Source: Clostridia bacterium (GTDB lineage: Bacteria; Bacillota; Clostridia; Oscillospirales; QAMX01). From it: DNA of 43,041 bases. Within the stretch, counting starts at the first letter, position 1, and each line of letters opens with the position of its first letter. Shown in pieces: positions 1-7,391 of the stretch. The stretch lies in NCBI GenBank assembly GCA_017441705.1, contig JAFRWU010000044.1, positions 1-43,041 on the forward strand, written 5' to 3'. The notes below the pieces were generated by a model. That model made no database searches. It worked only from the letters and a program-made list of their open reading frames with translations, and had not been told where the DNA came from. The position numbers and the translations under genes are program-made.

Positions 1-130
1 CTGAATGTCCTCCTTTTGCTGTTCCTGGTGCAGTTGGCAGACCGCACCTCTAGTATACAGCAAAAGGAGTTCTTTTTCTTCCTTATCGCTTAAGCTTTCC
101 TGAACCACTCGTCCAACGAGTGGTTTTACT
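1..130 (-). mobile_element. End of an IS200/IS605-family insertion sequence, with tnpA leader (partial)
   Basis: No coding sequence of the element is inside the window; the call rests on leader architecture. Read on the minus strand there is a short palindrome (103-112 pairs perfectly with 116-125, 3-nt loop), as found just inside the ends of IS200/IS605 elements. After it comes a perfect 12-bp inverted repeat (58-69 with 10-21) around a smaller GGTGC/GCACC hairpin. The inner arm of the 12-bp repeat contains an AAGGAGG ribosome site at 9-15, placed so that a start codon would fall just beyond position 1. Hiding the transposase ribosome site in a hairpin is a known IS200 feature. The outer edge lies within about 10 bp of the terminator at 135-170. 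The exact boundary is not determined. An alternative is an ordinary attenuator of an unrelated leftward gene. Confidence 0.55.
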
Positions 131-134
131 CTAC

Positions 135-170
135 AAAAAGCCCGTACGGCCTCGGCCGTACGGGCTTTTT
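135..170 (-). terminator. Bidirectional intrinsic terminator
   Basis: A perfect GC-rich stem (141-151 with 154-164) is extended by an A-run on the left and a T-run on the right, so either strand gives a hairpin followed by about five U. It closes the long leftward gene run that ends at 193. It also separates that run from the insertion-sequence end at 1-130. Confidence 0.85.
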
Positions 171-192
171 GCATGTGGTTTTGGTCCGGGTT

Positions 193-771
193 TTATTCTG
201 TGTCGATCAGGAATTCGGCGATCTGGCCTCCGCCCGCGCCGGAATTCGCGGTGAAAACGAGCCGGACGGCTTTGACCTTTCCTGCGTCTTCCGGAAGAAG
301 GATTTCGGTTTCATTCCCGTTCTCCCAATCCAGGATGTAATCCTTTTCGGATATCGCTTCGGTGAAAGCCGTACCGTCGGCCGAAATCGCCACCGAAAAC
401 CGCATGGTCCTCTTCCCCCAGATCTCGATGGGATTGAGACGGATCGTGATCCTTTTGACGGAACAGGCTTCGCTGAGAGCGACGTCGAAGGTCTGCGGAT
501 AGGCGCCGGTCCCTTCCCAGTACGTCTCGATATCGCCATCCACGGCAAAGGCCGGACTGTATCCGGACACCTGCGAGGAGGCGGACGCCGTCAGCCCGAT
601 CTCCGCCGGAGCGTTTCCTTCCTTCTCATAACCCGGTCCTCCCGCCGTATACGTATACCCCGCGTCCTTCATGCCTTTTCCGCCGCAGAGGAAAACATAT
701 CCCCACAGGAGCAGCGCCGCGGCAAGCGTGAGCGCGGCAAGGACCCAGAGAGCGATTCTGAGCGTTTTCAT
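193..771 (-). CDS. Membrane-anchored F5/8 type C (discoidin/CBM32-like) domain protein
   Basis: 192 residues. An N-terminal hydrophobic segment (about residues 5-29, no convincing lipobox) should anchor the protein outside the membrane. It is followed by one F5/8 type C fold of about 130 residues. Visible hallmarks are the early SASSQVSGYSPAFAVDGD segment with an aromatic-rich follow-up, and the closing strand where AVRLVF leads to AEFLID. Such domains bind sugars in many glycosidases and may act here as a stand-alone surface glycan-binding protein. Its ATG overlaps the stop of the upstream beta-helix gene by 4 bp (ATGA), so the two are probably translated together. The ligand cannot be told from the sequence. 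Confidence 0.7.
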   Translation of the reverse strand: MKTLRIALWVLAALTLAAALLLWGYVFLCGGKGMKDAGYTYTAGGPGYEKEGNAPAEIGLTASASSQVSGYSPAFAVDGDIETYWEGTGAYPQTFDVALSEACSVKRITIRLNPIEIWGKRTMRFSVAISADGTAFTEAISEKDYILDWENGNETEILLPEDAGKVKAVRLVFTANSGAGGGQIAEFLIDTE

Positions 772-2297
772 TTCGAGGCCTCCTTCCGGATCACCACGTG
801 CTCGGTGTTTTTGCCGTCCACGTTATACGTCAGAGCCTCCGCGCCTTTTCTGCCCATCACGTCGACGCCCGAAAAGACCACGTCCTTCACGAAATAGGTC
901 CTGCCGAACCCGGATACCTCCGCCGTCAGGTTTTTGTGTGCGGAGCGAAGCACCCGGAGCCCGTCGATCCTGACGTCCTCCACCGTGCCGCGTTCGTAGG
1001 TCGTGCTCCATCCGCTTTCCAGGATCTGGATCTCCACAAGACGGTTGGAAAAGGTCATGTCGGCATGTTCCACCACCGTATCCTCGTAAAGGATATGCCG
1101 GACGGCGCAGGAATCGCCGTTGTGTATCGAGATCACCGGCTTATGCAGATTAAAAAGAACCGTGTTACGGCGGAAGGTGATATTCTCGATGACCGCGTTT
1201 TCCCGGTATCCTTTGTTGGTCTCGTAGCCGATCTCCATGCTCTGCGCCAGATCGGTCCAGATCTGATTTCCCTCAAAGAGCAGGTTTTCGGTGTTGTCCG
1301 CATAATTCTTGACCACCAGAGAGTCGTCCCAGCTTCGGATGAAACAGTTTTTCACTGTGAAATTGCGGCAGGACTGCAGGGTCACTCCGTCGCCGTTGGC
1401 ACGCGAGGAAACGATGGCTACCCCGTCCACGGTCACGTCTTCCGAGGAATAGCCCTGAAGGACCCAGCCGTTGCTGTTGAGAAGCGTGACGCCTTCCACC
1501 GTCACGTTTTTCGATACCTCCAGATCGATCGGGATCCTGACGACGCGGTTTCCGGCGTCTCCGCCGTAGCGCGAGCCGTCCACGATCCCTCTCCCGCGGA
1601 TCGTCACGTTCTCCGCGTGATCCGCACGGACGTTCCCGTGCAGAACGGCGCCGCCTGCAAGATACAGCGTCTGACCGCTTTTGAGGTTCACCGTACCGGC
1701 GTCGTATTCGCCCGGCGCGAAATACAGAACGTTCCCGTCGCCGGCGTCCGGGATCTCCTTTTCGGGAAACCGGGTGAAAAGATGCACGGCCCTCTCCTCT
1801 TTGCCGTTGAAGACGACGGTATAGTTCCCCGGTTCGTCCAGAGTGAAGGATACGCCGTTTCCCCGGATCTCCGGAAGGACCTCCGCCGCAGACGGGAGGA
1901 CCTCCGCCTCTTCGACAGCAAATCCCACGTCCAGATCGATCCGCACCACGCCGTCGAAATCAAAGATCGCCACCGGCGTTCTCGACTGCGGCGGCATCGG
2001 AGCCGAATCCAGATGGGAATGGGACACGTTGGTTTCATAGACCGGCGCTTTTCTCCCGTTCACCGCGAGCGACACGGAGGGCGACAGCACCAGATCCATC
2101 GGACGGACCCGTTCGGTATTTGTCGACATATCCTCCGCCGTTCCGGTCCGCATGCTCGTCGGCGCATCCCAGATCAAAAGCCTGGTGGAACGGATCCTGT
2201 ATACTTCCTCGGCTTTTCCCGCTCCGAACGCGATCCCCACCGCTCCCAGTGCCAGAAGTACCGCCGGGAGAAGCCATCCGAGTATTCTGTTTTTCAT
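768..2297 (-). CDS. Exported right-handed beta-helix glycosidase related to GH28/GH49
   Basis: 509 residues from the ATG at 2297, which follows a strong AAGGAGG site; a longer open frame upstream lacks one. Residues 1-26 form a signal peptide or anchor. Residues about 30-185 look like a beta-sandwich domain, and about 186-500 a parallel beta-helix with repeated V-x-V/T-I-x-G/N turns. Candidate catalytic acids are Asp303 (NGDGVTL) and Asp324-Asp325 (SWDDSLVVK), matching the N-x-DG and DD sites of GH28. The GHG motif of classical polygalacturonases is replaced by a QSMEIGYE region. It probably hydrolyses an acidic or plant-type polysaccharide at the cell surface. It overlaps the discoidin gene by 4 bp, and the two may act as enzyme and binding partner. 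Exact family and substrate are uncertain. Confidence 0.7.
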   Translation of the reverse strand: MKNRILGWLLPAVLLALGAVGIAFGAGKAEEVYRIRSTRLLIWDAPTSMRTGTAEDMSTNTERVRPMDLVLSPSVSLAVNGRKAPVYETNVSHSHLDSAPMPPQSRTPVAIFDFDGVVRIDLDVGFAVEEAEVLPSAAEVLPEIRGNGVSFTLDEPGNYTVVFNGKEERAVHLFTRFPEKEIPDAGDGNVLYFAPGEYDAGTVNLKSGQTLYLAGGAVLHGNVRADHAENVTIRGRGIVDGSRYGGDAGNRVVRIPIDLEVSKNVTVEGVTLLNSNGWVLQGYSSEDVTVDGVAIVSSRANGDGVTLQSCRNFTVKNCFIRSWDDSLVVKNYADNTENLLFEGNQIWTDLAQSMEIGYETNKGYRENAVIENITFRRNTVLFNLHKPVISIHNGDSCAVRHILYEDTVVEHADMTFSNRLVEIQILESGWSTTYERGTVEDVRIDGLRVLRSAHKNLTAEVSGFGRTYFVKDVVFSGVDVMGRKGAEALTYNVDGKNTEHVVIRKEASK

Positions 2298-2331
2298 CGG
2301 CACGTCCTCCTTATGACGACATCGTTTCAAG

Positions 2332-3279
2332 TCAGAGCCAGCCAAAGGTTTTCAGAATGAATATTCCCAAAAACATCGTGAACAGAGAAAAGGTCGTGGT
2401 AAACACGACGAGCTGTCCCGCCAGTTCCCCGTCTCCGTTCATCTGCACCGCCATGGGATAAGAAGATATGGCTACCGGCGAGGCAAACGCCACGAAGAAC
2501 ACGGCCAGCTCCTCATGCCGGAATCCGAGCGCCACCGCCGCCGCCAGAGCAAGGAAGGGCACGATCAGATTGCGCATCGCGGTCCCGAAGAGGATATAGC
2601 GGAGCCGGCTTTTCACAGCCTTGAATTCAAACCCGCCGCCGAGCGCCAGGAGCGCGAGCGGCGTGGCCGTTTTGGCCAGAGTGGTCAGCGTGTTCCCTAT
2701 AAACGCCGGCACCGGGATGCCCGCGAGGCTCCATACGACCCCGATCAGCGATCCGATGATCAGAGGGTTCCTGACAATATTCAGCAGGAGTTTTCCGAAA
2801 CGGATCTTCTTTTCCCCGCCCGAAAACACCGACAGGATGATAACGGCGCTGGCGTTGAAAACGACGACCACGAAGGGGATCGCCACCGAAGCGACCGAAA
2901 CCCCCGATTCGCCGAAAAGGTTTTCGCAGATCGGGATCCCGATATAGACGAAATTCGATCTGACCGCGCATTGAAGGAGCACGCCCCTCTTTTTGGGGTC
3001 CCGCGCGAAAAGCAGGATCAGGACAAGGCTGACGGCGGCGACGCCGAGAAAGATCAGAAGCATCCACAGAAGCATCCTTCCCTTCAGCGCGTCCCGGACG
3101 CCTGCGGAAACGATGCTGTTGAAAATCGAGATCGGCAGGATCAGATTGAAGCAGAGCTTCGTCGCAATCCTGTTGAATCCTTCGTCGGTCACGCCCCATC
3201 TCTTCAGCAGATAGCCGAGAACGACGATCAGAAACAGGGGCACCACCACGTTGACCGACGTGATGAGATTCTCAGTCAT
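2332..3279 (-). CDS. AEC-family (auxin efflux carrier-like) permease
   Basis: 315 residues, almost entirely hydrophobic, with about ten predicted membrane segments in two halves and the family-typical N-terminus (VPLFLIVVLGYLLKRWG). Bacterial AEC proteins move small organic acids or related anions. Start at 3279 behind an AAGGAGG site. It lies 34 bp before the beta-helix glycosidase gene and 45 bp after the Gfo/Idh/MocA oxidoreductase gene. In this setting it may import or export an acidic breakdown product of the glycan handled by the operon, but the sequence does not identify the substrate. Confidence 0.8.
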   Translation of the reverse strand: MTENLITSVNVVVPLFLIVVLGYLLKRWGVTDEGFNRIATKLCFNLILPISIFNSIVSAGVRDALKGRMLLWMLLIFLGVAAVSLVLILLFARDPKKRGVLLQCAVRSNFVYIGIPICENLFGESGVSVASVAIPFVVVVFNASAVIILSVFSGGEKKIRFGKLLLNIVRNPLIIGSLIGVVWSLAGIPVPAFIGNTLTTLAKTATPLALLALGGGFEFKAVKSRLRYILFGTAMRNLIVPFLALAAAVALGFRHEELAVFFVAFASPVAISSYPMAVQMNGDGELAGQLVVFTTTFSLFTMFLGIFILKTFGWL

Positions 3280-3324
3280 GTTCCGTCCTCCTTATCGGTT
3301 GCTCCTTCCTGCGTTTTATCGTAC

Positions 3325-4473
3325 TCATACCGGCCAGGCGTCTCTTTCCGGAAGCGCCGCCTTTTCATACGCGTCCCGGAGCAGGCCGGCGAGGCCCCTG
3401 ACCGAAACCATTTCCGGGGTCCTCTCGATCGTCTCCGGCCTGAAGCGCGGCATATCGCTTCGATCCTTCCACATCTCCTCCAGGAGCAGTACGTGCTTCA
3501 GCGCGGCTTCGCCCGGGCAGAAATTCTCGCCGCCTTCGAAGCAGGCGAGCGCCGGCGCGAGCTTCTGGGCGAGACCGTTGTTGTCCGAATCGCCGTAATC
3601 GACCGTCCGGCCGTCGCCGTAATGCGCGAGAAGCGCCGTCGGGCGGTCCGGAAGCTCTCCGAAGGTGACGGTTGCCTTTTCAAAACGGTAGACGAAAACC
3701 GGGTCCTGTCTTTCTTCGTTTTTCACCGCGTGGGACGCGGCGAAGAAAAGGGGCACGCCTTTCTCTGTTTCAGCCTGCAGCGCGATCGTATCGAAGGTTT
3801 CGACGTCGTTTGCGCGCGCGGCAAAAAAGCCGGTCAGCCGCGCCTCGCTCGCCCCGTACCCGCGCCGCGCCATCCAAAGCATATTGAAAAGATAATGCGC
3901 CGCGGCGTTTGAGGCGATGCTGTCGAAGACGGCGGTGCCGTCCGGGGCGTACTTCGTCCCGGCCCAGCGGGTCCCCCGGTTGAAATAGGCGAAGTCCCGC
4001 GGCCACAAAACGAGCGCTTTCATGGAAAGAAGTCTTCCGAACAGGCCTTCGTCCGCATCCTTCTTCAGGCGGAGCATCTCCGGGTTGAAGCACCATTGGA
4101 ACCCGACTGTAAGCTTTCTTCCGGTTTCATCCCGCGTCCGGAGGATCGCTTCCGCATCCGCGGAGGATCCGGCGATCGGCTTTTCCAGGAGGAGATCGCT
4201 CCCATTCCGCATGACCTCCTCCGCCTGACGGCGGTGAAGCGGGATGGGTGTCGAAACGACGGCGACGTCCGCCCGGTTTTCGCGGTAATACGCCGGTACG
4301 TCCCGGTAAACGGGAATGCGGTTTTCCCGGATCAGGCCGCAAACGCGGCTCTGCTCCGCGTACGGATCGACGATCCCCGACAGCGCAAGCCCGAGCTTAT
4401 TCCCGCTTTTCAGAATCTCTTCGACGTAACCCGCGCCGTAACCGCCGCATCCGACAAGCAGCGCTTTTTTCAT
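3325..4473 (-). CDS. Gfo/Idh/MocA-family NAD(P)-dependent oxidoreductase
   Basis: 382 residues. The N-terminal Rossmann fold shows the glycine-rich loop (LLVGCGGYGAGYV, residues 6-18). The family EKP motif follows at the end of the nucleotide domain (LLLEKPIAGS), with the C-terminal alpha/beta substrate domain after it. Members oxidise, reduce or epimerise sugars, inositols and sugar acids at a hydroxyl carbon. The start ATG overlaps the stop of the MFS transporter gene by 4 bp, so transporter and enzyme are likely made together and may handle the same sugar. Substrate unknown. Confidence 0.85.
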   Translation of the reverse strand: MKKALLVGCGGYGAGYVEEILKSGNKLGLALSGIVDPYAEQSRVCGLIRENRIPVYRDVPAYYRENRADVAVVSTPIPLHRRQAEEVMRNGSDLLLEKPIAGSSADAEAILRTRDETGRKLTVGFQWCFNPEMLRLKKDADEGLFGRLLSMKALVLWPRDFAYFNRGTRWAGTKYAPDGTAVFDSIASNAAAHYLFNMLWMARRGYGASEARLTGFFAARANDVETFDTIALQAETEKGVPLFFAASHAVKNEERQDPVFVYRFEKATVTFGELPDRPTALLAHYGDGRTVDYGDSDNNGLAQKLAPALACFEGGENFCPGEAALKHVLLLEEMWKDRSDMPRFRPETIERTPEMVSVRGLAGLLRDAYEKAALPERDAWPV

Positions 4474-5690
4474 ACCCGTTCCCTCTCTTTTCTCATTTTG
4501 TGCTGACGCGCCAGAGTGCAGATCAAAAACATCAGGCAGCCTGCGGCCACGAAGCCGACGAAGGCGTGCATCATTTCCATGACTCCGCAGGTTTTGGAAA
4601 CGTATCCGCCCGCGAGATTCCCGAGGATCCCGGCAAGCCCTATGGTGACCGCGGCAAATACCGTCTGCGCGGTAAAGAGGATCTCCTTCTCCACGATCTC
4701 CGGCACGTACAAGACAAGGGCGCCGATAAAGATGCCGAAGGAGACGAACTGCAGAAGATAAGACGCCGCCACCAGCTCCGCCGTAGGCGCAAACGCGATC
4801 CCGGCCGCCCGGATCACCATGCCGATCAGCGCCATCCGCATCAGGGTCTCGGCGCTGAAACGGGCTTTCAGACGGTTTTGCAGAAGGAGCATCGGCACTT
4901 CGGAAATCGCCTGGAAAAACAGCGCGATCCCCAGAAGCGAGCTGCCGCCGCCCAGGATCTCGATCTTGCGGGCGGTGTAGTTATAGATCGGCAGATTGCC
5001 GATCTGGATGATGAAATACGAAACGAGAAAGATCATGTAGCGCGGATTCCGGACAAGCATCCCGATCGCGCGGAAAAACGGGACCGCTCCGCGCTTTCGT
5101 CCGCCGGCTTCCCTCTCCGCGGCAAGGCGGGCGGCGCATTCGTTCTCGTCGACCCAAAGCGCGACGAAGGCCGTCAAAAGAGCCGATACGAAAAAGATCG
5201 GCTCGATCACGTCCATGCCGAACCGGTCCAGCACGAATCCGAGGATCCCGGTGGCAACCGCATAGAAAAGCGAACCGAAGGAGCGGGAAAAGCCGTAATT
5301 GTACCGGATCCCCGTGCTGCTGATCCGCACGCTCCAGATATCGATGATATACTGCAGGGTCTGGATACAGGCGGACAACAGAAGAAAGGTCAGAACCAGA
5401 ACGACGAAACTCTTCTTGCCGACGTAAATCAGAAAGGATGCGGCGGCGCCCGTGAGGAACATGCCGATAAAGAGCGGTTTGATCCTGAGGAGCCTGTCGC
5501 AGACGCTTCCGATCAGGGGCTGCATCAGAAGGTTTGCCACCGTCACGCCGGTCAGGATCACGCCGCATTCGAAATCGTCATATCCGAAGGAAGCGCACAT
5601 CCTGACAAGAAACGGAAAAAGGACGCCGTAAGACATCCAGTAGGTCCCCTGCAGGAAACCGAATACCCAATTCATTCTGCGGCTCGTCAT
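4470..5690 (-). CDS. MFS transporter
   Basis: 406 residues with about twelve membrane segments. The first loop after helix two contains a basic/acidic MFS signature (GSVCDRLLRIKP). A hydrophilic central loop (about residues 190-205) separates the two halves. It resembles the MFS_1-like/sugar-symporter branch. The first in-frame ATG (5690) has its nearest ribosome-site-like sequence unusually far upstream, about 17 nt away inside the end of the HAD gene. Translation may therefore depend on coupling to that gene, which ends 7 bp before. It overlaps the downstream oxidoreductase by 4 bp, suggesting sugar uptake linked to its first oxidation step. Confidence 0.8.
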   Translation of the reverse strand: MTSRRMNWVFGFLQGTYWMSYGVLFPFLVRMCASFGYDDFECGVILTGVTVANLLMQPLIGSVCDRLLRIKPLFIGMFLTGAAASFLIYVGKKSFVVLVLTFLLLSACIQTLQYIIDIWSVRISSTGIRYNYGFSRSFGSLFYAVATGILGFVLDRFGMDVIEPIFFVSALLTAFVALWVDENECAARLAAEREAGGRKRGAVPFFRAIGMLVRNPRYMIFLVSYFIIQIGNLPIYNYTARKIEILGGGSSLLGIALFFQAISEVPMLLLQNRLKARFSAETLMRMALIGMVIRAAGIAFAPTAELVAASYLLQFVSFGIFIGALVLYVPEIVEKEILFTAQTVFAAVTIGLAGILGNLAGGYVSKTCGVMEMMHAFVGFVAAGCLMFLICTLARQHKMRKERERV

Positions 5691-5697
5691 AAAAGCT

Positions 5698-6339
5698 TTA
5701 TACGTCTCCTTCCAGGATCAGGGCGGAAAGCTCGTCCACCGTATGGACGATATAGCGCGCGGCGGTGGTCCCGGGCGAGACCGCGCGGAACTCGTCGAAA
5801 AAAAGCGCGTCGGCGCCGCCGCCCACTCCGGCCGCAGCGTCAAGCTCCCGGTCGCCCAGCATCAGCGCGTCGCCGGAAAAGCCGAATTTGTCCGCAAGAT
5901 ACCGCATGCCTGCGGGATCGGGCTTGGAAGGAAATCCGTAGGTGGAATCCACGATCCCGGTGAAGGATTCCCTCATCCCGTATTTTTCCAGATAAACCGT
6001 CGCGAGTCTGTCACGGTTGGTCAGAAGGTAATTCCTTCCGCCCACCTCCGTGATCCTCCGGAGAAGCTCCGGGATCCCCCGGTACGGAACCGTGACCGGC
6101 TCCGCCTCCAGCATGTTTTCATAGATACGGAAAGCGGCCTTTTCCTCGTCGGAAAGGCCGTATGTCCGGAAAGCGTGTCCGATCGAAACGCGGAGCGCCC
6201 GATAAAGCTCCTCCTCCGGTTCTTCCCTGCCGGCATCCCGCAGCGTTTTGTAAAGAGCGCGCGCCGTGTGCGGATAACTGTCGAAAAGCATCCCGTCGAA
6301 ATCCCAGACGAAATGTCTGTATTTTTCCATAAAACGCAT
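5698..6339 (-). CDS. HAD-superfamily phosphatase (subfamily IA, phosphoglycolate phosphatase-like)
   Basis: 213 residues. HAD motif I is WDFDGMLFD (Asp13 nucleophile, Asp15 acid/base) and motif II is LLTNRD. A lysine precedes motif IV, seen as ALMLGDRELDAAAG. The alpha-helical cap sits between motifs I and II. Family members remove phosphate from sugar phosphates, phosphoglycolate or similar small molecules. The start at 6339 has a GAGG-like site at good distance; the ATG three codons in does not. Gaps of 7 bp on each side tie it to the lipid kinase and MFS genes. Confidence 0.8.
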   Translation of the reverse strand: MRFMEKYRHFVWDFDGMLFDSYPHTARALYKTLRDAGREEPEEELYRALRVSIGHAFRTYGLSDEEKAAFRIYENMLEAEPVTVPYRGIPELLRRITEVGGRNYLLTNRDRLATVYLEKYGMRESFTGIVDSTYGFPSKPDPAGMRYLADKFGFSGDALMLGDRELDAAAGVGGGADALFFDEFRAVSPGTTAARYIVHTVDELSALILEGDV

Positions 6340-6346
6340 GTCGGCC

Positions 6347-7234
6347 TCACAATACCAGCGTCAGAGCGCCCCTGTGATTGACGATCTCGATTTCCCCGCC
6401 GCCCGCGTCGAATTCTCCGTCCAGCGTCCAGGGAATCTCCTCCTTTGAGGAAAAGGTCAGCGACGGCGCGTGAAGAAGCCTGATCGCATCGCAGGATAGG
6501 GTCCCGGTCCTGACGGCGTTCGCGATGCCGAGGAATTCCGCAAGGTTCTTCGGCGCGCGCACCAGCGCGATCTCAAAAAGCCCGTCGGAAAGATCCACGA
6601 GGCTTTCCTCCAGCTTGACGATGCCGGCGATGCTGCGCGAATTGCTGACCGACGCAAAGATCCAGTCGTCTTCGTAGGTTTTCCCGCCGATCCGGAAGGA
6701 TGCGCGGCGCGTCTTGAGATCTCCGATCGACGAAACGCCTTCCAGCATGTACGCCAGATGCCCGAGCGCGTTTTTCATAGCCTGCGGCGTGCTGTAGGAC
6801 GCTTCGGTAAAGGCGCCGAAGGACGCGACGTAGAGGAATTTTCTGCCGTTGAAGCTTCCCACGTCGATTTTCCGGCTTTCTCCCTTCAGGATTTTCCTGA
6901 CTGCCATGACCGGATCGCGCGGGATCGAAAGAGACGACGCGATGTCGTTGCAGGTGCCCGCGGGAAGATACCCGAGCGGCGCGCGCTTCCCGGGATCGAT
7001 CGCTTCCAGCCCGCTCGCAACCTCGTTGAGCGTGCCGTCTCCGCCCGAGCAGATCAGAAGGTCGCTTTTCGAAGCGTATTTTTTCGCGTACTCTTCCGCG
7101 TCTCCTTTCGCCCGGGTAAAGTACACGATCGTTTCGTATCCGGCGCTGCCGAGGACCCGGAGCGCTTCGTACATCCTTTTTTCCCGTTTTGCCGTCCCGG
7201 TGTGCGGATTGATGATGACGCGTACGGTTTTCAT
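6347..7234 (-). CDS. Diacylglycerol kinase family (YegS/DgkB-like) lipid kinase
   Basis: 295 residues. The N-terminal catalytic domain carries the diagnostic GGDGTLNEV motif (residues 64-72) and a PxGTCND loop (LPAGTCNDIA), which bind ATP. The C-terminal half is the beta-sandwich domain of the family. Members phosphorylate diacylglycerol or related lipids at the membrane, recycling lipid for phospholipid or teichoic-acid metabolism. The ATG at 7234 is preferred, because the TTG six codons upstream overlaps the GAGGAG ribosome site itself. Confidence 0.85.
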   Translation of the reverse strand: MKTVRVIINPHTGTAKREKRMYEALRVLGSAGYETIVYFTRAKGDAEEYAKKYASKSDLLICSGGDGTLNEVASGLEAIDPGKRAPLGYLPAGTCNDIASSLSIPRDPVMAVRKILKGESRKIDVGSFNGRKFLYVASFGAFTEASYSTPQAMKNALGHLAYMLEGVSSIGDLKTRRASFRIGGKTYEDDWIFASVSNSRSIAGIVKLEESLVDLSDGLFEIALVRAPKNLAEFLGIANAVRTGTLSCDAIRLLHAPSLTFSSKEEIPWTLDGEFDAGGGEIEIVNHRGALTLVL

Positions 7235-7364
7235 AGGTTTTCTTCTCCTCAAACAGAGTTTTCTGCAGCCGGGACGCCCTGTGCGTCTCCGTGCGGGACG
7301 CGTTCCGGCGTAAAGCTTTTCCCCTTTATCGGCCGTGATGAAAGGAGGCTGCGTTTTCCCGTCT

Positions 7365-7391
7365 GTAAAGCCGATCGCTTTACGGCTTTAC
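7365..7391 (-). repeat. Nested inverted repeats at the end of the sulfatase gene
   Basis: GTAAAGCCG at 7365-7373 pairs with 7383-7391 (9-nt loop), and a shorter partner at 7377-7383 can compete for the same left arm. The structure spans the sulfatase stop codon. No U-run follows on the minus strand, so it is not a standard terminator. It could stabilise or weaken the message between the sulfatase and lipid kinase genes. The remaining bases between 7235 and 7364 hold nothing else recognisable. Confidence 0.35.

Noticed and set aside
7235-7379. Possible small gene or terminator between sulfatase and lipid kinase
   Set aside because: No short frame with a ribosome site fits, and the inverted repeat at 7365-7391 lacks a U-run.
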